Below the pieces are notes generated by a model that saw only the letters and a program-made list of their open reading frames with translations, did no database searches and was not told the DNA's origin. Below are positions 26,829-35,609 of a stretch of DNA of 64,000 nucleotides, piece by piece. This DNA is from Foetidibacter luteolus. GTDB lineage: Bacteria > Bacteroidota > Bacteroidia > Chitinophagales > Chitinophagaceae. The stretch is taken from positions 1-64,000 of the forward strand of contig NZ_VVIP01000043.1 of NCBI RefSeq assembly GCF_009650435.1, written 5' to 3'. Both the position numbers and the translations under genes were made by a program. How positions within the stretch are numbered: the stretch's first letter is position 1; each line of letters begins with the position of its first letter.

Positions 26829-27956
26829 TTATTCTTCCCCAAATAATTCCGCAGCAATACCATCTGCCATTAATTTGCCTTTGCGTGTAAGCACCAGGTT
26901 ATTATTATTCAACACCATCAAATCATTTTGCAAAAATTTGCCGGCGCCTTTTAAAATACCGGCAGCGGCAGGGCCATTCCATTTAGTTTCAACTGCAGCA
27001 AGGTTAATCCCCTCGGCTGTTCTTAACGCCGTCATTATGTACTCGTTTAGCTGCTGCACCGGGGTGAGTATTTCTTCTTCAAACGGCACTTTGTTTTCTT
27101 CTATGCTTTTAAGGTAGGCCGGGTTATTGCTAACATTCCATTGCCTTGCCTTGCCGTTAAAAGAATGCGCCGAAGGGCCCAGGCCAAGGTAGGGTTTGCC
27201 CTGCCAATAACCGCTGTTATGCCGGCTGCGGTGGCCCGGCAAGGCAAAGTTGGATATCTCATAATGCTCCCAGCCGGCGGCGGCCAGCCAGTCCATCAGC
27301 ATTTCAAAATGCCGGCCCTGCTTATCCTCACTCACATCGGCTATTTTGTTTTTCCGTATCATATCGGCCAGGGCTGTTTTGGGTTCTACGGTTAAAGCGT
27401 AACAGGATAAATGGGTGATGCCCAGTGCCAGGGCTTTTTCTACGTTAAGCTTCCACTGTTCATCGCTAAGCGTAGGTGTACCGTAAATAAGGTCAATGGT
27501 AATATTGGTAAGCCCGGCATCCTGCGCCAGTACAATGCTGCTTTCCGCCTGTTGTACATTATGCGCCCTGTTCATCCATTGCAGGTCGCTTTGCAGAAAG
27601 GACTGCACGCCTATGCTTAGCCGGTTAATACCGGCATTCTTCCAGCCATGTAGCTTTTGCGCATCAATATCGTCGGGGTTAGCTTCAAGGGTAATCTCCG
27701 CATCATGGGTAACAGCAAATAAGCCGGCCAGTTTTTCAAGTATCAGTTTAATATCATCCGCACTGTATAACGATGGCGTACCACCGCCAAAGTAAACGGT
27801 TTCAACAGGTTCGGCAATGTACTGGCTTCTTAACCCCGCCTCTTTTACAATAGCCTTCAACATATCACCCATTAAACCGGTGCCCGTACTAAAATGAAAA
27901 TTACAATAGTGGCAGGCTTTTCTGCAAAAAGGAATATGAATATAAATACCTGCCAT
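26829..27956 (-). CDS. hemW: radical SAM heme chaperone HemW
   Basis: 375 residues. It opens MAGIYIHIPFCRKACHYCNF with the radical SAM cysteines C11, C15 and C18, and continues with YFGGGTPS and EANPDD. The LSIGVQSF and IDLIYGTP segments and the C-terminal HemN_C-like region are typical of HemW. The family inserts or delivers heme to respiratory proteins and is often misnamed coproporphyrinogen oxidase; true HemN has a longer N-terminus. It is cytoplasmic or membrane-associated and is monocistronic here, convergent with the MscS gene. Confidence 0.9.
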   Translation of the reverse strand: MAGIYIHIPFCRKACHYCNFHFSTGTGLMGDMLKAIVKEAGLRSQYIAEPVETVYFGGGTPSLYSADDIKLILEKLAGLFAVTHDAEITLEANPDDIDAQKLHGWKNAGINRLSIGVQSFLQSDLQWMNRAHNVQQAESSIVLAQDAGLTNITIDLIYGTPTLSDEQWKLNVEKALALGITHLSCYALTVEPKTALADMIRKNKIADVSEDKQGRHFEMLMDWLAAAGWEHYEISNFALPGHRSRHNSGYWQGKPYLGLGPSAHSFNGKARQWNVSNNPAYLKSIEENKVPFEEEILTPVQQLNEYIMTALRTAEGINLAAVETKWNGPAAAGILKGAGKFLQNDLMVLNNNNLVLTRKGKLMADGIAAELFGEE

Positions 27957-28052
27957 ATCTACGTTTATCTTTAGTAAACTTGTCGCCGGTTATGTTACCA
28001 TAGCTTACCCGGCGCAAATAAACCGGTTACCCAAATTACAGGTTGATGCAAC

Positions 28053-28115
28053 CTGCTGAGTAGCGGACAAGGCGTACAAGTGAGTGACACAAGTAAAGCC
28101 TCATAGTTGTAATGC
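28053..28115 (+). repeat. interspersed repeat family A, copy 3 (degenerate)
   Basis: GCTGAGTAGCGGACAAGGCG followed by TACAAGTGAGTGACACAAG and AAAGCCTCATAG. The 3' GGGCCC end is lost. It lies in the gap between hemW and the Omp85 gene. Confidence 0.55.
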
Positions 28116-28179
28116 AGCTAAGTGCCAAAAAATTGTTCACTGCCGGTTATACGCAATGGTACATTTCCACAAGCTGTAA

Positions 28180-29973
28180 ATGGCAAAAATAAGCGAATAT
28201 AAATGGCGGGCTTTGCTGGTGTTGTTGCCCTGTGTAATGTGCTGTAGCATTATGGCGCAAAACGGCTATACGCTTATAGTGCAACCCGCAGATAAATCCG
28301 CGGAATTTATACAGCAGCTAAAGCTTAACACAAAGTTCAGTTCGCAAAAAGACTGTATGGCTTATGTAAGCCGGCTGCCGTCTTTGCTTTCCTCCAAAGG
28401 ATATGTTTCAGCATCAGTGGACTCTGTTTGGAATGATTCCACAACAACAGGCATTCATTTGTTCTGTGGCGAAAAATACCTGTGGCAGGGATTAACGTTT
28501 AGCGAGGCAGATATACCGTTACTACATAACCTGGGTTATAAAGCAGAAACTTTTAACAACAAGCCTTTTGATGCGCAGGCGGTATCTAAACTTTACGAAG
28601 ACCTGTTGAATTATTTTGAAGACAATGGCTACCCTTTTGCCACAGTTGCGCTTGACAGCCTGCAACTGAACAATAACCTGTTAACAGGCCGCCTGAACAT
28701 TGACAAAGGGATGTTGTATAAAATAGACAGCATTGCCATAACCGGTACCGCCAAAATAAACAGCAGTTACCTGTACCATTACCTGGGTATTGAAAAAGGC
28801 AGCCTTTATAACCGCCGGCAGCTAACCCGCGTTAACCAACGCCTGCAGGAGTTACCTTTTTTACAACAGGTACAACCGTGGGATGTTACTATGCTGAACA
28901 CCGGCGCCGTATTAAACCTTTACCTTAACCAAAAACGCAGCAACGAAATAAATGCGCTGGTGGGCTTTCTGCCGGCCAACCAGCAGTTGGGCGGTAAACT
29001 GCTGCTTACCGGCGAAGCCACCCTTAACCTGAAGAACGCTTTTGGCGCAGGGGAAACTATTGGCTTTAACTGGCAGCAGATACAGCCACAATCCCCGCGG
29101 CTGGATATACATTTTCAGCGGCCGTACCTGTTCAGCTCTTTACTGGGGCTTGATTTTAATTTTCAGTTGTTTAAAAAAGATTCCACGTTTCTTAATATCA
29201 ATGCGGTGTTTGGTGTTAGCTATGCTTTATCCGGCAGGCAAAGCGGTAAAGTGTTTTTGCAAACCGCCAGTACCAACGTGCTTAATGTAGATACTACCCT
29301 GGTAAAGCTTACCAAACAATTGCCCCAGGTAAACGATGTAAGCGCTCTAAACCTGGGTATAGAATACAGCTTTAACAACACTAATTACCGGTATAACCCG
29401 GTATCTGGCAATGAGCTTACCTTGATGGTATATGCCGGCAGAAAAACTGTTAGGAGAAACAATACCATCAGCCAGCTTAAAGACCCTGATTTTGATTATA
29501 ACAGCCTTTACGATACCGTACAGCTTAACGCCTACCAGTTTAGGGTAAAACTGAATGGCGCCCGTTATTTTAAAACAGGGCGGCAATCAACCGTTAAAAC
29601 CGCATTGCAGGGCGGCTGGTACCAAAGCCCTAACTATTTTTTGAACGACCTGTTCCAGGTGGGTGGCTATAAATTGCTGCGCGGTTTTGATGAAGAAAGC
29701 ATCTACAGCAACTTTTACGCAGTGGCTACGCTGGAATACCGTTACCTGCTGGCGCAGAATTCGTATTTTTTTGTGTTTACAGATGTGGGCACGGTATCCT
29801 TTAAAACCAACAGCACCAGCAACAACCATAGCTACATTGGCACGGGTATAGGCCTGGCGTTTGAAACCGGCAGTGGTATTTTCAACATTAGCTATGCAGT
29901 AGGTAAAAGAGATGATACCCGGCTGGATTTCCGGCAGTCTAAAATTCATTTGGGATTTGTAAGCCGCTTTTAA
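28180..29973 (+). CDS. Omp85-family outer-membrane protein (TamA/BamA-like)
   Basis: 597 residues. A signal peptide (ending near IMAQ, residue 27) is followed by POTRA-like repeats at about 30-260, including ITGTAKINSSYLYHYLGI, a typical POTRA opening. A 16-strand-type barrel follows with the conserved LLRGFDEES (the VRGF/Y lid-lock motif) near 510, and the protein ends in a terminal Phe strand (KIHLGFVSRF). It helps insert or translocate proteins at the outer membrane. It is shorter than BamA, so an accessory or TamA-type role is more likely. It is followed by DUF4271 and hemD. Confidence 0.8.
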   Translation: MAKISEYKWRALLVLLPCVMCCSIMAQNGYTLIVQPADKSAEFIQQLKLNTKFSSQKDCMAYVSRLPSLLSSKGYVSASVDSVWNDSTTTGIHLFCGEKYLWQGLTFSEADIPLLHNLGYKAETFNNKPFDAQAVSKLYEDLLNYFEDNGYPFATVALDSLQLNNNLLTGRLNIDKGMLYKIDSIAITGTAKINSSYLYHYLGIEKGSLYNRRQLTRVNQRLQELPFLQQVQPWDVTMLNTGAVLNLYLNQKRSNEINALVGFLPANQQLGGKLLLTGEATLNLKNAFGAGETIGFNWQQIQPQSPRLDIHFQRPYLFSSLLGLDFNFQLFKKDSTFLNINAVFGVSYALSGRQSGKVFLQTASTNVLNVDTTLVKLTKQLPQVNDVSALNLGIEYSFNNTNYRYNPVSGNELTLMVYAGRKTVRRNNTISQLKDPDFDYNSLYDTVQLNAYQFRVKLNGARYFKTGRQSTVKTALQGGWYQSPNYFLNDLFQVGGYKLLRGFDEESIYSNFYAVATLEYRYLLAQNSYFFVFTDVGTVSFKTNSTSNNHSYIGTGIGLAFETGSGIFNISYAVGKRDDTRLDFRQSKIHLGFVSRF

Positions 29974-29994
29974 CATTGTTACTGCCGCCTGCTA

Positions 29995-30002
29995 TATTTT
30001 TG
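29995..30002 (+). promoter_or_regulatory. -7 element, TATTTTTG
   Basis: TATTTTTG fits TAnnTTTG and ends 9 nt before the ATG of the DUF4271 gene at 30012. A TTG at 29976-29978 is at a roughly suitable -33 distance (16 nt spacer, slightly short). Confidence 0.45.
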
Positions 30003-30011
30003 CGCCAAGCG

Positions 30012-31064
30012 ATGAGATTGAAATTTTACCTGCTTTTATTCCAACTATCTTTCTGGGGTGTTGCCATTGCACAAAATGACAGCGTGAAGCCGCTACGCAA
30101 AGATACCCCGGCAGCAAAGGCTGCCACTGTAAAGCAAGCGCCTGTAAGAAGAGATACTGCCAGGATAAAAACCGCAACGCCTGCTTCTGCCGCAACCCGG
30201 CGGGATTCTGTTAAGGCGGTGAAGAAAGACTCAGCGGCCATTGCAGACTCCCTTAGAATAGCAGCAGCCAAAAAAGATTCTCTCGCTAAAAAAGCGCTTC
30301 CGCCAAAACTTACCTGGCAAACAGATACCCTGTTTAACCGCTTGTTTAACCTGCCAGGTATACCCAACGGTAAACCGCTTTACCGCATAGAATCTTTTCG
30401 CCAGCCGCATGCGCAGGATGAACTTTTTTATGTACTGGTAGGTATTCTGTTTTTTCTTGGCTTTATAAGGCTATTCTTTCCTAAATATTTCATTAATACA
30501 TTCCGGCTCTTTTTTCAAACCAGCTTTCGCCAAAAACAAACCCGGGAACAATTGCTGCAGGACAGGTTGCCATCGCTGCTCATGAATATCTTTTTTGTGC
30601 TGGTAGGCGGTGTGTTTATCAGTCTTTCTGCCATGCGCAATAACTGGCTGCAGGTAACCGGTTTCTGGTGGATTTTGCTATACTGCTCCGGCCTGCTGGC
30701 AGCAGTTTACCTGGTAAAATACCTGGTATTGCAGTTTACAGGCTGGGTTTTTAACGCCGGCGAAGCTACAGACACCTACGCCTTTATTGTTTTTTTAACT
30801 AATAAAATGTTAGGAGTTTTCCTGTTGCCACTTTTGCTTTTGTATGCTTTTTCCGGCGACGATGTAAATAAAGTGCTGATAACCATTACTGCCTGCCTGG
30901 TGGTAATAATGCTGGCTTACCGGTACCTGGTTTCACTGGCAACAGTACGTGGCAATTTGAAAGTGAACGGTTTACACTTTTTTATTTACCTTTGCGCAGT
31001 TGAAATAGTGCCTATAATTGTTATTTACAAGGTATTGTTCAATTTTGTATCCAGGAACATCTAA
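30012..31064 (+). CDS. DUF4271 membrane protein
   Basis: 350 residues. A signal-like N-terminus (FYLLLFQLSFWGVAIAQ) precedes a low-complexity Lys/Ala/Asp/Ser-rich linker with repeated RRDSVK-type motifs (about 25-100). A membrane domain with about six helices follows, containing the DELFYVLVGILFFLGFIRL stretch characteristic of DUF4271. The start at 30012 fits the nearby -7 element. The family sits next to hemD in many Bacteroidota, but its molecular role is not known to me. The charged linker suggests it spans the periplasm. Confidence 0.8.
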   Translation: MRLKFYLLLFQLSFWGVAIAQNDSVKPLRKDTPAAKAATVKQAPVRRDTARIKTATPASAATRRDSVKAVKKDSAAIADSLRIAAAKKDSLAKKALPPKLTWQTDTLFNRLFNLPGIPNGKPLYRIESFRQPHAQDELFYVLVGILFFLGFIRLFFPKYFINTFRLFFQTSFRQKQTREQLLQDRLPSLLMNIFFVLVGGVFISLSAMRNNWLQVTGFWWILLYCSGLLAAVYLVKYLVLQFTGWVFNAGEATDTYAFIVFLTNKMLGVFLLPLLLLYAFSGDDVNKVLITITACLVVIMLAYRYLVSLATVRGNLKVNGLHFFIYLCAVEIVPIIVIYKVLFNFVSRNI

Positions 31065-31093
31065 TCCCATTTCTAAATATACAGAAAAGACGC

Positions 31094-31891
31094 ATGCTAA
31101 AAAACGGGGCCAAAAGTTCAACAGCGGTTGCAAAAGGCGCTAAAAAAATTCTGATTACCCAACCCAGGCCGGAAAGCGAGAAATCTCCCTATTTTGACCT
31201 GGCAAAACGGTATGGAGTGGAATTAGTTTTTCATCCCTTTATACGCCTGGAAGGCATCCCTGCCCGAGATTTCCGCAAACAAAAGATTGATATCGCTAAA
31301 TTTTCGGCCGTAATTTTTACCAGCCGCAACGCGATTGACCATTTCTTCCGCATGTGCGATGAGATGAAAGTTACCATCAGCCAGGATACCAAATATTTCT
31401 GCATTACAGAAGCCGTAGCGCTTTACCTGCAAAAATTTATACTGTACCGTAAGCGCAAAGTGTTTTATGGCGCGGATGGCAGCAATAAAAGCCTGTTTGA
31501 TGTAATTAATAAACACAAAGGCAACGAAAGCTTTTTATATGTGTGCAGCGAAAACCAACAGGATAACGACATTGTAAGCTGGCTAAAAGCCAACAATTGC
31601 GAATTTCAGTTAGGCTTTATGTACCGCACCATCAGCAACGAAGTAAAACAAGTGCTGGAGAAAGACGAATACGATGTTATTTGTTTTTTTACGCCCAGTG
31701 GTGTAAAAAGCCTGCTGGACAATTTTCCTGAATACAAACAAAACGGAACATCTTTTGGAACTTTTGGCAGCAACACCACCAAGTTTGCCGAAGATGCAGG
31801 TTTTAAAATAGATATTAAAGCCCCGGCCCCACAAGCGCCGAGCATGGTAGCCGCTTTAGAGCAGTTTTTATCAAAAGGTGGAAAAGGTTAA
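31094..31891 (+). CDS. hemD: uroporphyrinogen-III synthase
   Basis: 265 residues. It cyclises hydroxymethylbilane to uroporphyrinogen III in heme synthesis. The two-lobed HemD fold is indicated by KILITQPRPESEK at the start, FTSRNAIDHFF, FLYVCSENQQDN, FFTPSGVKSLLDNF near 200 and the closing GSNTTKFAEDAGF and APQAPSMVAALEQF segments. HemD is weakly conserved, but these segments and the DUF4271 neighbour, a usual partner in this phylum, support the call. It ends at a good terminator. Confidence 0.85.
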   Translation: MLKNGAKSSTAVAKGAKKILITQPRPESEKSPYFDLAKRYGVELVFHPFIRLEGIPARDFRKQKIDIAKFSAVIFTSRNAIDHFFRMCDEMKVTISQDTKYFCITEAVALYLQKFILYRKRKVFYGADGSNKSLFDVINKHKGNESFLYVCSENQQDNDIVSWLKANNCEFQLGFMYRTISNEVKQVLEKDEYDVICFFTPSGVKSLLDNFPEYKQNGTSFGTFGSNTTKFAEDAGFKIDIKAPAPQAPSMVAALEQFLSKGGKG

Positions 31892-31916
31892 CATTAACTT
31901 CTCATTATACAACAGG

Positions 31917-31935
31917 CCCCGGCTATAAGCCGGGG
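31917..31935 (+). terminator. intrinsic terminator of hemD
   Basis: CCCCGGC-TATAA-GCCGGGG is a perfect 7-bp stem followed by TTTGTTATTT, 25 bp after the hemD stop. Confidence 0.75.
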
Positions 31936-31946
31936 TTTGTTATTTA

Positions 31947-32053
31947 GGGCGTGCCCCGCCAAAATACAGGGCGGGGTCGGGCTTTCCGCTATTACTCCGC
32001 CACAAAGCCAACGCACAAAGCTTCAGCGGGGTAACCGCTTCAATCCCTCACGC
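31947..32053 (-). repeat. interspersed repeat family B, copy 4
   Basis: On the minus strand it has GATTGAAGCGGTTACCCCG and AATAGCGGAAAGCCCG followed by GGCGGGGCACGCCC. It lies between the hemD terminator and the next small gene. Confidence 0.65.
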
Positions 32054-32082
32054 GGCATCCGTTAAAATATTAGCTTTATCGT

Positions 32083-32427
32083 ATGTATTACGATCTTAAA
32101 AAATCCGACAAAAAGCTGGCCCATATTATTTTAGCCAAAGGGGTTGATGCTACTTACAAAAAAGGCCTTGAAAAAGCCGGGGATATTTTAGCACGCTGGA
32201 ATGAAGGTAAGCTGGATAACAGGGATGCTTACATGGAGTTGTTTCAAACCATCAAGCAGCACGATAAAGCTATTGCCAGGCGGCATAATGGTCTTGGTGG
32301 TTCAGAATACCTGGGAGCCATTGCCGGCCTTCTGCACGATGGTTATGTTACGGAAGCTGATATACAAGACTTTTCTGACGAAGTAAAAGAAGTTTTGAAA
32401 AGATGGTTATCTTTTTTTAATGAGTAG
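32083..32427 (+). CDS. small helical protein of unknown function
   Basis: 114 residues, highly charged and predicted helical (KKSDKKLAHIILAKGVDATYKKGLEKAGDI in two halves, with a GLGGSEYLGAIAGLLHDG turn). There is no signal peptide or membrane segment. I do not recognise a family. Codon use resembles the chromosomal genes around it. It lies just left of the palindrome that bounds the TcmP island, so it is probably native sequence. Confidence 0.65.
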   Translation: MYYDLKKSDKKLAHIILAKGVDATYKKGLEKAGDILARWNEGKLDNRDAYMELFQTIKQHDKAIARRHNGLGGSEYLGAIAGLLHDGYVTEADIQDFSDEVKEVLKRWLSFFNE

Positions 32428-32442
32428 CATGTCATATTAAGG

Positions 32443-32485
32443 CATCCTTGAAAATCCAAAATGACATTTTGGATTTTCAAGGATG
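32443..32485. repeat. perfect 43-bp palindrome, left border of the TcmP island
   Basis: CATCCTTGAAAATCCAAAATG, one central A, then its exact reverse complement: 21-bp arms. 41 of these bases recur identically at 34185-34225. There is no T-run on either side, so it does not look like an ordinary terminator. Confidence 0.9.
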
Positions 32486-32507
32486 GTAACGTATGCAAGC
32501 GTAGCTA

Positions 32508-33227
32508 TCAAGCTGCCACTATTTTCAATGGCATCTCATCGTAGGTTCTGCCCCCCAAAATTCTGCCGGTTTTCTTTTTATTTGTTCCTCCCCACTGCTT
32601 GAAAAAGAAAGCAACCTCATTATCAACACATTGCTGATGGATATCCCACACCCACCATTCCTGCATAGGCCTGGCTTTTCTTCCACTTTCACCCCCAACA
32701 ATTACCCAGTTTATATTCTGTAGGTTCATGTTCTCCAACGGACCAATTAAAGGTTCGCAGGAAAGAAACTTAGTTTCGGCATTGATAAATCTCAAATCAT
32801 TTATACGGTGCAAGACTTTTTCATTTTCCACCGAAACACCCATCCAGATATTGCTTGTCCAGCTAAGTAAATGATGAAGCTCTTTTAGTCTCTCTGAACG
32901 CTTGGTTAACACCTGGTAAATATGCTGTGGTGTATCGTTCATTACTTCAAATACCCGCTGTATAAATTCATAAGGAATTTCCGGATGAAACAAGTCACTC
33001 ATGGAATTCACAAACACAACTTTTGAACCTTTCCAAGTGTAAGGAATATGTAGTGATTCCTCGTGTGTTTTAACCGCAAAGCCATCAGCATACTTTTCGA
33101 TACCCATAGCCTGCAACCGTTTTGTCATTACCTCCGCATAGCAATACTTACAACCTGCTGAAATCTTTGTACAACCAGTGGTTGGATTCCATGTCATTTC
33201 TGTCCATTCAATACTGGATTGTGCCAT
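32508..33227 (-). CDS. Gp37/Gp68-type three-cysteine protein (DUF5131)
   Basis: 239 residues. It starts SSIEWTEMTWNPTTGC and carries three conserved cysteines, C19, C26 and C29 (C-x6-C-x2-C), resembling an iron-sulfur or radical SAM-like cluster site. It also has SEPLIGP, VIVGGESGRKARPM and FFFKQWGG, the usual signature stretches of the phage Gp37/Gp68 family. Family members occur in phages and mobile islands; the reaction is not established to my knowledge. The start codon overlaps the TcmP stop by 1 nt (TAATG), so expression is coupled. The pair is AT-rich compared with neighbours and enclosed by two identical palindromes. Confidence 0.85.
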   Translation of the reverse strand: MAQSSIEWTEMTWNPTTGCTKISAGCKYCYAEVMTKRLQAMGIEKYADGFAVKTHEESLHIPYTWKGSKVVFVNSMSDLFHPEIPYEFIQRVFEVMNDTPQHIYQVLTKRSERLKELHHLLSWTSNIWMGVSVENEKVLHRINDLRFINAETKFLSCEPLIGPLENMNLQNINWVIVGGESGRKARPMQEWWVWDIHQQCVDNEVAFFFKQWGGTNKKKTGRILGGRTYDEMPLKIVAA

Positions 33228-34069
33228 TACAATTTGTATTTGGGTTTAACAATATGATTGGCAATTTTAAGTGCTGCTTCGTTATTAGTTGCCATCACAA
33301 AGTGATACATGATAGAGTTTTGAGAATTACGTAGAACAAAAGCATCCGAAACAAATCGAAATACGGTTGATAACCTTTCTTTATAAAGAGCATGAATCTT
33401 TTGTATCGAATTACTTTCTTTATAGTGCAAAGTTATATCGGCGCCGAATAAATCTTGCATTGACACCTCTTTGTAAAATCTTTCTTTTATTTCACCTCTT
33501 TTTATACCCAAAAAATCTTCAAGTTTTGAATACCATCCATCTGAAATGTTACCATCATTTTTTAGTAATCTTCCAACGCCTATACCTGTTGGAACTAAAA
33601 TCCATAGGTCCACACCTAAGCCACTTAATGCTTGTATAGAAGACCATTTAACAACCATACCATAAGGGTCAATAAATGCCAATACTCTGAAGTCGCGTTC
33701 TTTCTTAAGAAATTTTGCGAGATCAATGAGCTTCTTGTTACAATCTTCATTAACAACGAAAGCGTTCCTAATAGAAAAATCAGACTTTATTGTGGCTTCC
33801 AAATCTTTTTTGTATGCTCCATTCTTTTCAACAAAATAATACATGTCGAAAGTTTTAGGAGAATCGATTTCTAAAATTCTAATTGCGGTACCTTTTACGG
33901 TATCAATTTCCGATTCTTCTTTTGAAATGCTTCCAGAACCAGCAAATCCATCAAAATAGAGAGTTCTAAATTGTGGATACTTATTCATAATAGTCAGATA
34001 AGCTCTTGCATATGACACCACTATCTCTATTTTCTGTTGTGTCCAATCACCTCCGAATTGTTGATTCAT
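33227..34069 (-). CDS. tcmP: three-Cys-motif partner protein TcmP
   Basis: 280 residues. TcmP proteins are defined by standing next to Gp37/Gp68-type three-cysteine proteins, as here. The sequence resembles a class I SAM-dependent methyltransferase: LYFDGFAGSGS (motif I, residues 38-47) and AFIDPYGM (motif IV-like, D134-P135-Y136), similar in position to the DPPY of amino-methyltransferases. This suggests it methylates nucleic acid or another target in concert with its partner, but that is inference. The DNA is visibly richer in A and T than the flanking hemD and radical SAM genes, consistent with transfer. It is the first gene of the two-gene island. Confidence 0.85.
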   Translation of the reverse strand: MNQQFGGDWTQQKIEIVVSYARAYLTIMNKYPQFRTLYFDGFAGSGSISKEESEIDTVKGTAIRILEIDSPKTFDMYYFVEKNGAYKKDLEATIKSDFSIRNAFVVNEDCNKKLIDLAKFLKKERDFRVLAFIDPYGMVVKWSSIQALSGLGVDLWILVPTGIGVGRLLKNDGNISDGWYSKLEDFLGIKRGEIKERFYKEVSMQDLFGADITLHYKESNSIQKIHALYKERLSTVFRFVSDAFVLRNSQNSIMYHFVMATNNEAALKIANHIVKPKYKL

Positions 34070-34184
34070 AAGGGTATTTTTTAATTAGGAAAAATACGAA
34101 ATCCATGTTAAAGCGTTTCGCTCAGATTCCTTAGTGCTAATCCAATGATCAACGCTAATAGCTTGATAACCTCATACCCACTTC

Positions 34185-34223
34185 TCCTTGAAAATCCAAA
34201 ATGACATTTTGGATTTTCAAGGA
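34185..34223. repeat. perfect 39-bp palindrome, right border of the TcmP island
   Basis: TCCTTGAAAATCCAAAATG, central A, then its exact reverse complement: 19-bp arms. The 41 bases 34185-34225 are identical to 32445-32485. It lies 116 bp upstream of the tcmP start and 90 bp past the radical SAM gene. Confidence 0.9.
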
Positions 34224-34312
34224 TGATAAAAAATTATATTATTGATTATCAATTAATTAAATAGATTTTCAAAAACAAACTATTGCAGCAGCATATTATT
34301 GAAGTAACCCTC

Positions 34313-35419
34313 TCAAAACAACCGCCCCTGTTCTCCCGGCCTTCTGAATTGCGAACAATCTAATTCCCAGCGCTCCGCATTAAGGCCGTAGAGTTTGTTG
34401 TACTTATGAAACTGCTGCCGCACCAAATCGCTGATAGGGCCTTCCCCACGCATACGCACACCCCAGCGGCTATCGTTCACCTTTCCGCCATGGCCACCTT
34501 CTATCAGGTGCCATACTTTGTCCGCACGGTCGGGAAAGTTTTTGTAGAGCCAGTCATGAAACATGATTTTAATAGCGCCATTAAGCCGTATGAATGTGTA
34601 CGCAGAAAAGGTAGCGCCATTATCAGTAGCGGCTTTCATAATCCGTTGCATCTCATGCTCGTTAAGCCCTGGTATCATAGGGCCCAGCATAACGCCCATG
34701 CGCACACCTGCCTGGCTTAAATCGTGTATAATTTTTAAACGCTGGTTAGCCGTAGTAGTGCGTGGCTCCATTACCCGCCGCAGGTCTTCGTTAAAAGAGG
34801 TGATGGATACGAGTATGCTGATGAGTTTTTTCTTAGCCATTTCCTGCAGCAGGTCTTTATCCCGCAGCATGCCGGCGTTCTTGGTTATCATACCTACAGG
34901 CTGGTTAAATTCGTTACATACTTCCAGTAACTGGCGGGTAATACGAAACTTTTTTTCCGCAGGCTGGTAGCAATCCGTATTACCGCTGAGGCTTATAGGA
35001 AGGCATTCCCATTTGGGGTTCATCAAAAACTTACGCAACAGGTCAGGCGCATTTTTCTTTACGAGTATTTTAGATTCAAAATCAAGCCCGGCGCTGTAAC
35101 CCCAGTACTCAAAAGAGTTGCGGGCATAGCAGTAAATGCAGCCATGTTCACAGCCCTGGTAAGGGTTCATGCTGTACCACATGCCAACGTCCGGGCTGTC
35201 AACCTTGTTCACGATGGTTTTGGGGAATATTTCAATGTATTGTGTAGCAACATCTTCTTCTGTCCAGTCATCTATCCCTTCTATATGCTCCCTGGTTGAT
35301 TCATTGATGAGGAACCTGTTCTTTGTATTGATTTGCGCCCCCCTGCCTTTCAGGTAAGTTTCTTCGTTTTCCTGTTTGGGGCGGGGTTTTTCATTGGGAT
35401 TATATGATGAGTTTTTCAT
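34313..35419 (-). CDS. PA0069-family radical SAM protein (SplB-like)
   Basis: 368 residues. The radical SAM cluster site is CEHGCIYC (C90, C94, C97), followed by a barrel with LSGNTDCYQPAEKKFRITR, typical of the PA0069 family related to spore photoproduct lyase. The C-terminal region ends with LDCSQFRRPGEQGRLF. SplB repairs a UV photoproduct; the substrate of PA0069-type proteins is not known to me, though the Pseudomonas namesake is, as I recall, in the LexA regulon. Here it lies next to a UmuD homologue and a UmuC gene, which supports a link to DNA damage. It is 190 bp downstream of the umuD-like gene on the same strand, with a family A repeat between. Confidence 0.85.
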   Translation of the reverse strand: MKNSSYNPNEKPRPKQENEETYLKGRGAQINTKNRFLINESTREHIEGIDDWTEEDVATQYIEIFPKTIVNKVDSPDVGMWYSMNPYQGCEHGCIYCYARNSFEYWGYSAGLDFESKILVKKNAPDLLRKFLMNPKWECLPISLSGNTDCYQPAEKKFRITRQLLEVCNEFNQPVGMITKNAGMLRDKDLLQEMAKKKLISILVSITSFNEDLRRVMEPRTTTANQRLKIIHDLSQAGVRMGVMLGPMIPGLNEHEMQRIMKAATDNGATFSAYTFIRLNGAIKIMFHDWLYKNFPDRADKVWHLIEGGHGGKVNDSRWGVRMRGEGPISDLVRQQFHKYNKLYGLNAERWELDCSQFRRPGEQGRLF

Positions 35420-35498
35420 GATGTTGTGTTTAATTGTTGCGAAAGCGATAATGCCGTAACACTGGCGAAAGCATGCATCTTTTTAAGCTGATGCACAT

Positions 35499-35580
35499 TG
35501 CTGCACAGCGATACAGCCGCACAAGAGTGCGACGCAAGGGACGCCTCATAGTAGTTCGTCCTGCCGGGCCCATAAAAAAT
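35499..35580 (+). repeat. interspersed repeat family A, copy 4
   Basis: TGCTGCACAGCGATACAGCC, then ACAAGAGTGCGACGCAAGGG, then CTGCCGGGCCCATAAAAAA. This is one of the best-conserved copies, between the umuD-like gene and the PA0069-like gene. Confidence 0.75.
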
Positions 35581-35609
35581 TTCCTGCCCGTTTAATTATT
35601 GCAAATGGA

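Noticed and set aside
32443..34225. The two palindromes as ordinary bidirectional terminators
   Set aside because: They sit at gene ends, but neither has a T-run in the needed direction, and 41 identical bases including loop and flank exceed what terminator function requires.
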